Part shown: one piece after another, positions 43,291 through 52,059 of the stretch
Numbering within the stretch: the first letter of the stretch is position 1
How the letters are laid out: each line of letters starts with the position of its first letter
NCBI GenBank assembly: GCA_964596065.1
Contig: CAZQSM010000001.1
Coordinates: 1-64,000, forward strand
DNA from: SZUA-254 sp964596065
GTDB lineage: Bacteria; Bacteroidota; Ignavibacteria; UBA10030; SZUA-254
Length of the DNA stretch: 64,000 bases
Reading direction: 5' to 3'
The notes under the pieces: model-generated
The model's input: the letters and a program-made list of their open reading frames with translations, nothing else
What the model was told of the DNA's origin: nothing
The model's database searches: none
Position numbers and translations under genes: made by a program

Positions 43291-43903
43291 CAACGCACCC
43301 GCCGCAGAGCGGCCGCCTCGCCCTGCACACAGCCCGCCCGTGAAGGATGAAGAGGTGGGGGAGGAGGATCCATCCCGCCGGGGGGGCGATCGCCATCAGG
43401 TCGGCTTCGATCTTCTCCGGCGTCGTCGAGGCGGACAACCGCAGCAGGCCGGCGAGCCGCTTCACGTGCGTGTCGACAACGATCCCTTCGGCCTTCCCGA
43501 ACGCGCTCCCGAGCACGACGTTGGCCGTCTTCCTCCCGACCCCCGGCAACGCGACGAGTTCCTCCATCGTCCGTGGCACCTCGCCCCGGTGCCGGTCGAC
43601 GATCGCCGCGCAACAGCCGACGATGTTCCTCGCCTTCGCGCGGAAAAACCCGGTCGACCGTATGATCGATTCCAGCTCCGGGGCGTCGGCGCCCGCGAAA
43701 TCCGCCGCGCTGCGGTACCGTCGGAAGAGCGAAGGGGTGACCATGTTCACCCTCTCGTCGGTGCACTGCGCCGACAGGATGGTCGCCACCAGGAGCTGCA
43801 GCGGGTTGCCGTGCGTCAGGGCGGTCGCCGCGCCCGGATAAGCGCCATTCAACCGTCGCACGATCTTCCTCAACCGCCCCTTTTTCTGCCTCGCGGATTC
43901 CAT
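43256..43903 (-). CDS. nth: endonuclease III
   Basis: 215 aa from ATG 43903, coupled to polX (TGATG). It has the HhH-GPD fold with catalytic Lys in LLVATILSAQCTD and Asp in GIVVDTHVKR, the hairpin LPGVGRKTANVVLG, and a C-terminal 4Fe-4S motif C-x6-C-x2-C-x5-C (CRARRPLCGGCVVSGLC). It removes oxidised pyrimidines and nicks abasic sites. Being co-transcribed with a gap-filling PolX makes a base-excision-repair unit. Confidence 0.96.
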   Translation of the reverse strand: MESARQKKGRLRKIVRRLNGAYPGAATALTHGNPLQLLVATILSAQCTDERVNMVTPSLFRRYRSAADFAGADAPELESIIRSTGFFRAKARNIVGCCAAIVDRHRGEVPRTMEELVALPGVGRKTANVVLGSAFGKAEGIVVDTHVKRLAGLLRLSASTTPEKIEADLMAIAPPAGWILLPHLFILHGRAVCRARRPLCGGCVVSGLCPSARPS

Positions 43904-45660
43904 CAGCCCCTCCCGAACGCGCGTTCGACCTCCCCGGCGGACCGGGTATTGAAAATGTCCGCCGGCCCGAGCCATCCCCTGCGCGCAACGTCGATGCCGT
44001 ATCGCACGTCGGTGAGCCCTCCGGTCCAGTGTGCATCCGGATTGATGACGAGCAGCACCCCCTTTTCCTTCGCGTACCGGCAGAAGGTCCAGTCGAGGTC
44101 GAGCCTGCGGGGGTTCGAATTGATTTCGATCATCGTTCCATGATCCGCGGCCGCGTCGATTACCTCCCGGAGGTTGATCGGGTAGCCTTCACGTTCCAGC
44201 AGGAGCCTCCCCGTGGGATGGCCGAGCATCGTGACGCGGGGGTTCTTCAACGCTCTGATGACCCGCCTGGTGGCTTCCGCCTCGGTCATCGAGAACTTGC
44301 TGTGCACCGATGCGACGACAAAATCGAACCGTTCGAGGATCCGGTCGCTCCAGTCGAGCGTTCCGTCCGTCAGAATGTCCACCTCGGTCCCGGAAAAGAC
44401 CCTGAACCCCCTGAGGTCCCTGTTGATCGCATCGATCTCCCCGAGCTGCCTCGCCACGTCCTTCTCCTTCAATCCGCCGGCGTAGGCTGCCGCCTTGCTG
44501 TGGTCCGCGATCCCCAGGTATTTCCACTTGAACTTGATGGCGGCATCGACCATTTCCCTCAACGAGTTGCGCCCGTCACTGTATGTGGTATGACAATGAA
44601 ACGTGCCCTTGAGGTCGTCAATCGAGACGAGGGTCGGGAGGGTCCGGTCGCCGGCCGCCCTGATTTCGCCCGTCGCTTCTCGGAGTTCCGGAGGGATGGG
44701 GCGGAGTCCCAACGCGCGATAGATCCCGTCCTCATCGTCGCAGACGGGTATTTTTCCCCTTCCCGCGGAACGGGGGCCAGGGGAAGGTTGTTTCGGGGCT
44801 GCGGAAAACCCGTACTCGTTCAGGCTAAGGCCCAACGACCCGGCGAGCGTCCTGAGTTCGACGTTGTGCTCCTTGCTCCCCGTGAAATACTGAAGGGCGA
44901 AAGGGTATTCACCCTCTGAGACGACCCTCAGGTCACACTGTATGCCGGATGAGAGGAGGACGCTCGCTTTTGTCGGCCCGGACGCGAGTATCGAGGCGAC
45001 CTCCGGGAAGGCGGAAAACGCCCCGAGGATTGCGGCCGCCTTCTTCGCGGAGGCGCCGGCCAGCAGGTCGATATCGCCGACCGTCTCCTTTCTTCTCCTG
45101 AGGCTCCCCGCGACTGAACAGAACGCGACACCGGGAAGCGCCCGGAGCCGCCCGAGCAGGGCCTCCGCCGTCGATTCCGCCTCCGGCAGGAGGCGTTTTC
45201 CGCTGCTCTTCTCGAGCATCGCGAGGCCGCGGAGGATGTTATTCTGGCTTTTTTCACCGAATCCATCAAGGGCGGCGAGTCGTCCCGCTTCGGCGGCTTC
45301 CCGGAGGCGACCCGGGGAATCGATCCCCAGTTTCCCATGGAGGATCCTGATCTTTTTCGGGCCCAGTCCCTGTATTTTCACCAGTTCCAGCAGCCCGGCG
45401 GGAACAGACGCCCTGATCGTTTCATATTCTTCGGATTTTCCCGAGGTGATCAGGTCGGATATGATCGGCGCGAGTCCCTTGCCGATGCCCGGGATCGCGG
45501 TCAGCGTGCCTCCTGAAACCGCGTCATGGAGGTCGAGCGACAGTGTCCCGAGTACGCGCGCGGCATTGTGAAACGCCCTGCACTTGAAGACGTTTTCACC
45601 CCTGATTTCGAGGATGGTACCGATCTCCTCCAGGATCGCGGCGATGTCCCTGTTCGTCAT
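43903..45660 (-). CDS. polX: DNA polymerase X with C-terminal PHP domain
   Basis: 585 aa, standard for bacterial/archaeal PolX. The N-terminal 8-kDa-like HhH domain (EEIGTILEIRGENVFKCRAF, then IPGIGKGLAPII) is followed by the polymerase palm with the metal-binding pair in GDIDLLAG, and a PHP phosphoesterase domain (about 340-585, FHCHTTYSDGRNSL, MIEINSNPRRLDLDW, INPDAHW). It fills short gaps in repair and the PHP domain trims 3' ends. It precedes nth in the same operon. Confidence 0.95.
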   Translation of the reverse strand: MTNRDIAAILEEIGTILEIRGENVFKCRAFHNAARVLGTLSLDLHDAVSGGTLTAIPGIGKGLAPIISDLITSGKSEEYETIRASVPAGLLELVKIQGLGPKKIRILHGKLGIDSPGRLREAAEAGRLAALDGFGEKSQNNILRGLAMLEKSSGKRLLPEAESTAEALLGRLRALPGVAFCSVAGSLRRRKETVGDIDLLAGASAKKAAAILGAFSAFPEVASILASGPTKASVLLSSGIQCDLRVVSEGEYPFALQYFTGSKEHNVELRTLAGSLGLSLNEYGFSAAPKQPSPGPRSAGRGKIPVCDDEDGIYRALGLRPIPPELREATGEIRAAGDRTLPTLVSIDDLKGTFHCHTTYSDGRNSLREMVDAAIKFKWKYLGIADHSKAAAYAGGLKEKDVARQLGEIDAINRDLRGFRVFSGTEVDILTDGTLDWSDRILERFDFVVASVHSKFSMTEAEATRRVIRALKNPRVTMLGHPTGRLLLEREGYPINLREVIDAAADHGTMIEINSNPRRLDLDWTFCRYAKEKGVLLVINPDAHWTGGLTDVRYGIDVARRGWLGPADIFNTRSAGEVERAFGRG

Positions 45661-45692
45661 TGCAGCGGTCGCGTGGCGGTGGTTGCCGGAGG

Positions 45693-46694
45693 TCAGGGAG
45701 CGGTGGTGGTGAGTGCCGCTGAATCGGAATTCATCAGCCGTTCCCTCAACCGGCCGATGTATTCCGCAAGGGGTTGGTGTTCCGTGAACTGCATCAATTC
45801 GTGCCGGACCCTGGCGATTCCCGGGAGGTTCCTCAGGTACCCGCCGTAATGTTTCCGGAATTCGACGACCCCGCGCCGTTCCCCCTTGTGTTGCACCGAG
45901 AGGTCAAGGTGCCGGAGGAGCAGATCGATCCGTTCTTCCGGGCCGGGAGGGGGGAGGACGACCCCGGTTCGGAGAAATGACCGGATTTCCCTGAAAATCC
46001 ACGGGTTATTGACGGCACCGCGGGCGATCATGACACCGTCGCACCCGGTTGACGAAAAGACTGTCTGCGCCGTTTCAGGCGTGTCGATGCCACCGTTGAC
46101 GATGACGGGGATCGAGACCGCCGCCTTGACGGCGGGAATGTACGTGTAGTCGGGATCGCCGGAGTGCCCCTGGGCCCGGGTCCGGCAGTGGATCGTGATG
46201 GCCCGCGCCCCCGCGTCCTCGACCATGCGGGCGACGTCGGTGATGACGATCGTTCCTTCGTCCCACCCGAGGCGCGTCTTGACCGTGACCGGCAGGTGGG
46301 TCGAACGGACGACCGATTCGATGATCCGCCGCATCTTCGGGAGATCCCGGAGGAGTCCCGCCCCCGCCCCGTGCCCGGCCACGTTCTTCACCCAGCAGCC
46401 GCAGTTGATGTCGATCAGGTCGGGTGAAAGGGCCGTCGCGATGTTCGAGGCCCCCTCCATCGAGAGATCGGTGCCGCCGTAGATCTGGATGCCGAATGGG
46501 CGTTCCTCCTCGAGGAAGCGCATCTTCGAATGGGTCTTCCCGGAACGTCGGACCAGCCCTTCGGAATTGACGAATTCCGTAAACATCAGGTCCGCGCCCA
46601 TCTTCTTGCAGACAAGGCGAAAGGGGATGTCCGTGACATCTTCCATCGGCGCCAGTACCACGGCATTCTCTATGTCAATCGTCCCGATTCTCAT
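45693..46694 (-). CDS. dusB: tRNA-dihydrouridine synthase (DusB-like)
   Basis: 333 aa. FMN-dependent barrel with the start LAPMEDVTDIPFR, the catalytic Cys in INCGCWVKNVAGHGAGAGLL, TVKTRLGWDE, ITIHCRTRAQGHSG and the FMN-phosphate motif NGGIDTPE. The usual GCP after the catalytic Cys reads GCW. It reduces uridines in tRNA D-loops. First gene of the dus-polX-nth unit, with a 32-base gap before polX. Confidence 0.95.
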   Translation of the reverse strand: MRIGTIDIENAVVLAPMEDVTDIPFRLVCKKMGADLMFTEFVNSEGLVRRSGKTHSKMRFLEEERPFGIQIYGGTDLSMEGASNIATALSPDLIDINCGCWVKNVAGHGAGAGLLRDLPKMRRIIESVVRSTHLPVTVKTRLGWDEGTIVITDVARMVEDAGARAITIHCRTRAQGHSGDPDYTYIPAVKAAVSIPVIVNGGIDTPETAQTVFSSTGCDGVMIARGAVNNPWIFREIRSFLRTGVVLPPPGPEERIDLLLRHLDLSVQHKGERRGVVEFRKHYGGYLRNLPGIARVRHELMQFTEHQPLAEYIGRLRERLMNSDSAALTTTAP

Positions 46695-46704
46695 GGTCAG
46701 AGTC

Positions 46705-46736
46705 TAAATTATCGATATTTGACCGGGATTGCAAAT
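46705..46736 (-). promoter_or_regulatory. promoter of dusB-polX-nth
   Basis: On the minus strand, TTTG (46736-46733), 20 nt, TAATTTAG (46712-46705). The leader to the ATG (46694) would be only about 5-6 nt. The -35 element lies in the T-tract of the neighbouring terminator. Confidence 0.65.
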
Positions 46737-46767
46737 AAAAAGGGCCCGGGAGTCGATTCCCGGGCCC
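46733..46767 (-). terminator. intrinsic terminator of the T9SS cargo gene
   Basis: Perfect 10-bp stem GGGCCCGGGA / TCCCGGGCCC (46767-46742 on the minus strand), then TTTTTATTTG. Confidence 0.92.
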
Positions 46768-46807
46768 TCGCCAGTTTCCGGGGGAGACCCCGGCGGCCGA
46801 TCGGAGA

Positions 46808-49800
46808 CTATTTCATCAGGAGTACCTTCTGCACAGCGGTGAACTCGCCGGCCGTCATCCTGATGACGTACATCCCTGTGGGGACCGCCTTGCCCGCTTC
46901 ATCACGACCGTCCCACGAGAGCGTCAGTGAACCCGCTTCTTTCGTGCCGGCCAGCAGTGTGGCGACGAACCTTCCGAGGAGATCGTAGACCCCGACGTCC
47001 ACCCGGGAGTTTTTCGGCAGATCGACCTGCACGTGCGTCACCGGGTTGAACGGGTTCGGATAGTTTCTGCCGAGCGCGAACGCCTGGGGGAGGTCCGCAG
47101 GCTCGTCGGACAGTCTGACGATGAATCCGGCATTCGAACCGGCCTCGCGGATCGTCACAGAACCGCTCCCTTCGATGGCACTGCCGGTCCCCTCATGCCC
47201 GATGAAATAGAATTTTCCCGACCCGGCGGGCGGGGAGGCAATCTCCCAGCTGAGGGTGATCGGGTACGAAGCGCCCTGGACCAGCACCGGATAGTCACGG
47301 TTCGTTCCCGCATCCAGATCGGACCAGCTTTCGAGCATCGTCTGCGATGAGAAGCGGACGTCGAATCCGCCCGAGGGGGGGAGGGGGGGAAGCTCGTAGA
47401 ACCGGGTCCCCCGGACGAGGACCGACGCCTCGGCGAGATAGACCGACTGCGACCGCCCGGCCGCGTCCCTCACCGTGAACCGGTTGGCCGCGCGGAGTTC
47501 GGCCGGCAGCTCCGCCTGCTTGGGCGCCGCGGCGGACGACGCCGTCATGTCGAGCGTTCCGGCCCCGTTGACCTTCACCCAGTATCCGCGGCCCGGTTGG
47601 ATGGAGGTCGCCGTGGCGTATCCCGACGCCCCAAACCCGAAAAATGGGGAGGCGATGGTCGTACCGGTGGGCACGATCTCGGAGGTCGCGACGAAACCCG
47701 AGGGCCCGCCGATCAGGTTCCATTTGTCCTGGACGGCGGCGACGACCGCGCTGTCGAACGTGCCGGGAGAACCTCCCACGCCGCCCGCGCCGTTGAACTT
47801 GAGCCAGTACCCTTTCCCCTGCGTCAGCGGGTCCGCGACGGCGTATCCGGCGCCGTATTCGTACGCCGACGAGGCCGAGGTCGGGAAGAGGGAGGACTTC
47901 GCGTAGTTCAGGTCGTTCGGCGTGAGCGATACGGCCACGATGTTCCAGCCGTCGAGGGCCGTCGTGCTGATGTTCGGGATGAGCCTGACGCACCAGTTAT
48001 CCCTCGGCTTCGTCTCGTGGGGGTAGGTATTCCGGTTGACGTAGATCCACCCCGGGACCGGGCCAGAAATGTCGTTCGAATCGGCCTGCATCCCGACGAG
48101 GGCGAGGGAGTCGAGGCCGGTGGTGCCGACGCTTTCGTACTGGTATTCCACGCTCCCGTCGCACCGGTTCAGGACGGCGCGGAACGTCGTGATGTCCGGG
48201 ATGGGTCCGTCCGTGTCGAAGGCGCCGATGGAATCCCACTGCACGATGAAGAGGCAGGGGTCAGCGTCGTTGCCGTAGAGGATCCGGCCGTACGTGGCCG
48301 CGGAGTCGCCGATGATGAAATCGGACCAGAACGGCGCTAAGAACATTCCCGGCATCCGGCCAGCGCGGTTGGTGTCCGTACGTCCGGTTTTCTGGGGGTT
48401 CGGGAAATCCCAACCGGTGGTCGCGAAGCCGTTTGAGTTGACGTCGAGCGTGTCGAGGGCGGACTTGCTCAGCGCCATCGCGCCGTTCACCCCGATCCAG
48501 GCGTATCGGAACGTGTCCGCGAACATCGTGTAGGTCGCTCCCATGTCGTACGGTCCGGAGGTCCCGTCGTCCTTCGGCGCGGTACCGGAGCCGGAGTACG
48601 GCGGTACGAAGAAAGAGGCGGTGTCGACGGCGATCCCGCTGGCGGAGATGTCGTGGACGGTGCACGCGGCGCCCGTATCGGCAGTGAACCACTCGGTGCT
48701 GAGCTTCACGATCTTGTATGAGTTGGACCCGGTGGAATCTGCGAAGTCGTTCGAGTCGGCGGCGACGATTTTATAGGAAATCACGTCGTTGACCTCCGCC
48801 CCGGGGAGTGAACCTTCCCAGGTATCGGCGCCGAGGTAGAGCATGGGGATGTCGGGTTGGGCGACGTTATTGATGGTGTGCCGGATTTTCGCGTATTTGA
48901 CGCCCGCCGACAACGGCGCCTCGGGATTGCAGTCGATGATCTGAGCCTGAACCACCTGGGGATCCGTCGAGAGCGTCGTGTTGACGTCGGTGACATTCTC
49001 GAAAACCGGCGGGATATTTGTTTCGACCGTCATCGTGTACCAGAAGAGGATATTGAAATCGCCCCTGGCCACCCACCCCGGGCACGTGAACCCCGGTTGG
49101 ATTTCCACGATGTGTTCATAGAATTTCCAGTTGTGGGTCGAAAGCGAATCCGTTTCGTTCACCGCCAGGAAACCGGTCTGGCTCTCTTCGGCCTGGGCAA
49201 CATGGGGGCCGTAAATTCGGATGGTGATGAAGAACGGGTCGCCGACAGTGACCTGCGGTTCCCCCAGAACTCCGAGGTCGTAAAAGTTGACCGCATTCGC
49301 CTGCTCGACCACCGGTGCGCCGCCGAAACCCCAGATTTCGTCCCCCATGGGTGTAAAGGAGGGGGTGGCTCCTGACACCGTGGAGTACCAGGTTGGGTCG
49401 GTGGCGTCTTCCGGAAATGCAGCGATGCCATTGTCGAGATCATCGGTATTGATGAAGTAACCCCAGCAGAGTCGGCCCGGTTTCGGGTAACCGCCATATC
49501 CGGGGCCACTTCCCGGATAAATGTTCGATTTGAACAACCGAAGCGTGACGGTGGAATCTGCGGAGCCAACATCCGTGGCCCGCCAAAAAATCGTGTCGAT
49601 CGTGCCGCTGGCGGGGGCCACGTACCACATCGCCATGATGTCCTGGTGGAATCCGATGTGGTTAGTCCCGGGGTTGGGGTTCTGTTCGAGCGTATAGCCG
49701 AATGTCGCCTGGTCGGTACAGACCATCGTTGACGTGGCGTTACTCTGCGCGGCCATCGATTGTTTGAGAAGGTCGGCGGCACCCTGGTTTTTTCCGATCG

Positions 49801-49891
49801 GGATTGCGTCGCCGTACGGCGATACGAGGACCCGTTGCTGCGATAGTGCCGGGAGCGTGCACACAAACAGGAAGAGGATCAATTTATTCAT
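46808..49891 (-). CDS. secreted protein with T9SS type A sorting domain
   Basis: 1027 aa from ATG 49891; a GTG at 49903 is in frame, but a GAGG SD fits the ATG. The signal peptide is MNKLILFLFVCTLPALSQ. Long beta-rich extracellular regions include a motif pair resembling GEVT-type repeats (GYWLKFNGAGG and GYWVKVNGAGT, about 110 residues apart). The final 85 residues are a canonical T9SS type A domain (YPNPFNPVTHVQVDLP, VYDLLGRFVATL, GMYVIRMTAGEF). It is exported through the type IX system and attached to the surface. It has its own promoter and terminator. No enzyme domain is recognisable. Confidence 0.9.
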   Translation of the reverse strand: MNKLILFLFVCTLPALSQQRVLVSPYGDAIPIGKNQGAADLLKQSMAAQSNATSTMVCTDQATFGYTLEQNPNPGTNHIGFHQDIMAMWYVAPASGTIDTIFWRATDVGSADSTVTLRLFKSNIYPGSGPGYGGYPKPGRLCWGYFINTDDLDNGIAAFPEDATDPTWYSTVSGATPSFTPMGDEIWGFGGAPVVEQANAVNFYDLGVLGEPQVTVGDPFFITIRIYGPHVAQAEESQTGFLAVNETDSLSTHNWKFYEHIVEIQPGFTCPGWVARGDFNILFWYTMTVETNIPPVFENVTDVNTTLSTDPQVVQAQIIDCNPEAPLSAGVKYAKIRHTINNVAQPDIPMLYLGADTWEGSLPGAEVNDVISYKIVAADSNDFADSTGSNSYKIVKLSTEWFTADTGAACTVHDISASGIAVDTASFFVPPYSGSGTAPKDDGTSGPYDMGATYTMFADTFRYAWIGVNGAMALSKSALDTLDVNSNGFATTGWDFPNPQKTGRTDTNRAGRMPGMFLAPFWSDFIIGDSAATYGRILYGNDADPCLFIVQWDSIGAFDTDGPIPDITTFRAVLNRCDGSVEYQYESVGTTGLDSLALVGMQADSNDISGPVPGWIYVNRNTYPHETKPRDNWCVRLIPNISTTALDGWNIVAVSLTPNDLNYAKSSLFPTSASSAYEYGAGYAVADPLTQGKGYWLKFNGAGGVGGSPGTFDSAVVAAVQDKWNLIGGPSGFVATSEIVPTGTTIASPFFGFGASGYATATSIQPGRGYWVKVNGAGTLDMTASSAAAPKQAELPAELRAANRFTVRDAAGRSQSVYLAEASVLVRGTRFYELPPLPPSGGFDVRFSSQTMLESWSDLDAGTNRDYPVLVQGASYPITLSWEIASPPAGSGKFYFIGHEGTGSAIEGSGSVTIREAGSNAGFIVRLSDEPADLPQAFALGRNYPNPFNPVTHVQVDLPKNSRVDVGVYDLLGRFVATLLAGTKEAGSLTLSWDGRDEAGKAVPTGMYVIRMTAGEFTAVQKVLLMK

Positions 49892-49938
49892 CGGGAGCCT
49901 CACAGATTGATAAAAAATTTGCGACGGGTAATCGACAC

Positions 49939-49967
49939 ATTATCGTCTTTTTTAGTCAAATTGTCAA
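49939..49967 (-). promoter_or_regulatory. sigma70-type promoter of the T9SS cargo gene
   Basis: TTGACA (49967-49962), 17-bp spacer, GATAAT (49944-49939) on the minus strand. It overlaps the tyrA stop, so the cargo gene is a separate unit from the aromatic operon. Confidence 0.75.
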
Positions 49968-50713
49968 TTGTCGTCGCGCCGATTTCGGAGGGATTCGGTT
50001 TTTCGTTGAATGTGGCGAACAAGCCTGCCTAATGATGCCGGGCAGTACGGGTTGAAACGGTACAGATCCCGTATCAGATCGGGCGAGTTTCGGGCGGCCC
50101 GCCGGGCGATGATCCGGAGATGTTCGAAGCCCGCGGTCGTCATTCCTGGTACGCCTGGTCGCGCGGCTTGAGGGAACGTCTCCCCGATAAACTGGGTAAG
50201 GAAAAGACTGGATGACATTGATTTATCGTGAGTAACGGCAGTCATCTCTATTGGCTTCAATCCCAGGGAAACGATGGTGCGCAGCAGCAGAAGGTGACAG
50301 GCCGGACTGCTCCTTCCCCGACAGACGGCGACCGGATGACCGCCCTCTCCCGCCGGGGGAGTGTCGGGCCCGAAGAGGGGGTGAAGGCCGGCATATGATA
50401 CCCCCGCGGGAAGGTGGGTTCCAAGCCACTTCAGCGGCGCGATTTTAACGGCGCAGAGGTCGGCAACGAATGCGCCATTCCTGACCCTCGACCCGTTGGA
50501 TTCCAGGAATTGTTTCAGGCGGAGCGCCGGAAGCGCAAATATGATCAGGTCGAACCCGCCCAGGTCGGAGACCGATGCCCGTTTGAGTCCCCACCGAAGT
50601 CGGACCCCCCGACGCGTTTCGAGGATGTGGACGGTAAACCGCCTCCTGAGCAGCGCGGCGGCGAACGCGCCGAATCGACCATACCCGACGAGCAGGAGCG
50701 ACGGTTTTTTCAT
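49964..50713 (-). CDS. tyrA: prephenate/arogenate dehydrogenase-like protein
   Basis: 249 aa. N-terminal Rossmann motif LLVGYGRFGAFAAALL, a conserved catalytic His region in SYAGLHPLFGPD, and the helical C-terminal dimerisation half. It is shorter than usual TyrA (about 280-370) and has no mutase or ACT domain. It should convert prephenate to 4-hydroxyphenylpyruvate. It is the last gene of the aromatic supraoperon and overlaps the aroC-chorismate mutase fusion as ATGA, so it receives prephenate from the enzyme encoded just upstream. Confidence 0.85.
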   Translation of the reverse strand: MKKPSLLLVGYGRFGAFAAALLRRRFTVHILETRRGVRLRWGLKRASVSDLGGFDLIIFALPALRLKQFLESNGSRVRNGAFVADLCAVKIAPLKWLGTHLPAGVSYAGLHPLFGPDTPPAGEGGHPVAVCRGRSSPACHLLLLRTIVSLGLKPIEMTAVTHDKSMSSSLFLTQFIGETFPQAARPGVPGMTTAGFEHLRIIARRAARNSPDLIRDLYRFNPYCPASLGRLVRHIQRKTESLRNRRDDN

Positions 50714-52044
50714 CGTTTCTGCACCTGCCGGGAGTGGAGGAAAATCGCGGAGTAGACGCTCCGGAGTAGATGTTCGTCGAGGAGTGTCTGGTCGGCAACA
50801 AGGAGGAGCCTCCGGAGAATGGCGCGTTCCCTGCCGGGATCGCCGATTCTCGATCCGGCGCGCTTTTTCATCGAACCGAGCTCTCTCACCAGGCCCTGCC
50901 GTTCGTTGAGGAGGATCAGGAGGGCGTCATCGACGAGATCGATCTCCCGGCGCACCGCCGCGGGGGAGAGGGGCGGGCGGAGGAGCGACTGGCGGAGCAG
51001 GTGGTCCGCGATCACGACGGCGATCATCGATTCGACGACCGGGACGACCCTGGGGCAGATGCACGGGTCGTGTCTCCCGGTCACGGAGATGCCGGCACTC
51101 CGTCCCCGCGTGTCCACCGTCCGCTGTCTCCTGCCGATCGACGAGGGTGGCTTCACGGCGACGCGGAGCACGATCTCCTCGCCGTTCGAAATTCCGCCGA
51201 GGATGCCGCCGGCGTGATTGGTGCGGGTGCGGACCCTCCCATCGCGACGGGAAACGTAGAGCTGATCGTTGTGCTCGCTCCCGTTCATCTTCGCCGCGGA
51301 AAACCCGGAACCGATTTCGACCCCCTTGACGGCCGGAATCGACATCACCGCCCGTGAGAGCTCCGCGTCGAGCTTGTCGAAAACCGGATCGCCGAGGCCC
51401 GCCGGGCACCCGCGTACCACCGCTTCCACGATCCCGCCGGCTGAATCCCCCTGTTTCCTCAGTGCCGTGATTCGCCGCTCCATCCTGAGCGCGGCCGCCG
51501 GGTCGGGGCAGCGCATCGGGTTCCGTTCGATCTCCGAGCGGACGACGCGACCGGCGCGGACGCCTGCCGCCTCGAGCGTGTAGGCAAAGATATCGATGCC
51601 CCGCTTCGCCAGGAGCTGCTTCGCCAGCCCCCCGGCGGCGACTCGCCCGGCCGTTTCGCGTCCGGAGGACCTGCCCCCGCCCCGGTAGTCGTGGATGCCG
51701 TACTTCGACAGGTACGTGTAGCCGGCGTGTCCGGGGCGGAAGAGATGACGCACGGATCTATACGCGCCGGGGTCCTGGTCTTCGTTCCTGATGAGCAGGC
51801 AGATCGGGGTGCCGAGGGTCTTCCCCCTGTAGACGCCGCTGACGATCTCCACGCGGTCCGTTTCCCGCCTCGGGGAGGTCACCGCGCTCTGGCCGGGGCG
51901 GCGGCGGTTGAGTTCATTCTGGATGGCCGCTTCCGAAATCTTCAGGTTCGGGCGCACGCCGTCGATCAGGACGCCGACGGCCTTCCCGTGGCTCTCCCCG
52001 AACGTGGTAATCCTGAATAACGTGCCGATGGTATTTCCTGCCAT
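50710..52044 (-). CDS. aroC: chorismate synthase fused to an AroQ-type chorismate mutase
   Basis: 444 aa from ATG 52044 (SD GGAG 8 bases upstream; a GTG at 52053 is less likely). Residues 1-355 are chorismate synthase (GTLFRITTFGESHGKAVG, RPGHAGYTYLSKYGI, GGGRSSGRETAGRVAAG, HDPCICPRVVPVVE). Residues about 360-444 match an all-helical AroQ mutase: REIDLVDDALLILLNERQGL, then MKKRAGSRIGDPGRERAIL, with the expected Arg, Lys, Asp-Arg-Glu and distal Gln positions. One polypeptide would make chorismate and turn it into prephenate. It lies between aroA and tyrA. Confidence 0.93.
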   Translation of the reverse strand: MAGNTIGTLFRITTFGESHGKAVGVLIDGVRPNLKISEAAIQNELNRRRPGQSAVTSPRRETDRVEIVSGVYRGKTLGTPICLLIRNEDQDPGAYRSVRHLFRPGHAGYTYLSKYGIHDYRGGGRSSGRETAGRVAAGGLAKQLLAKRGIDIFAYTLEAAGVRAGRVVRSEIERNPMRCPDPAAALRMERRITALRKQGDSAGGIVEAVVRGCPAGLGDPVFDKLDAELSRAVMSIPAVKGVEIGSGFSAAKMNGSEHNDQLYVSRRDGRVRTRTNHAGGILGGISNGEEIVLRVAVKPPSSIGRRQRTVDTRGRSAGISVTGRHDPCICPRVVPVVESMIAVVIADHLLRQSLLRPPLSPAAVRREIDLVDDALLILLNERQGLVRELGSMKKRAGSRIGDPGRERAILRRLLLVADQTLLDEHLLRSVYSAIFLHSRQVQKR

Positions 52045-52059
52045 TGGATTCACTCCGTG

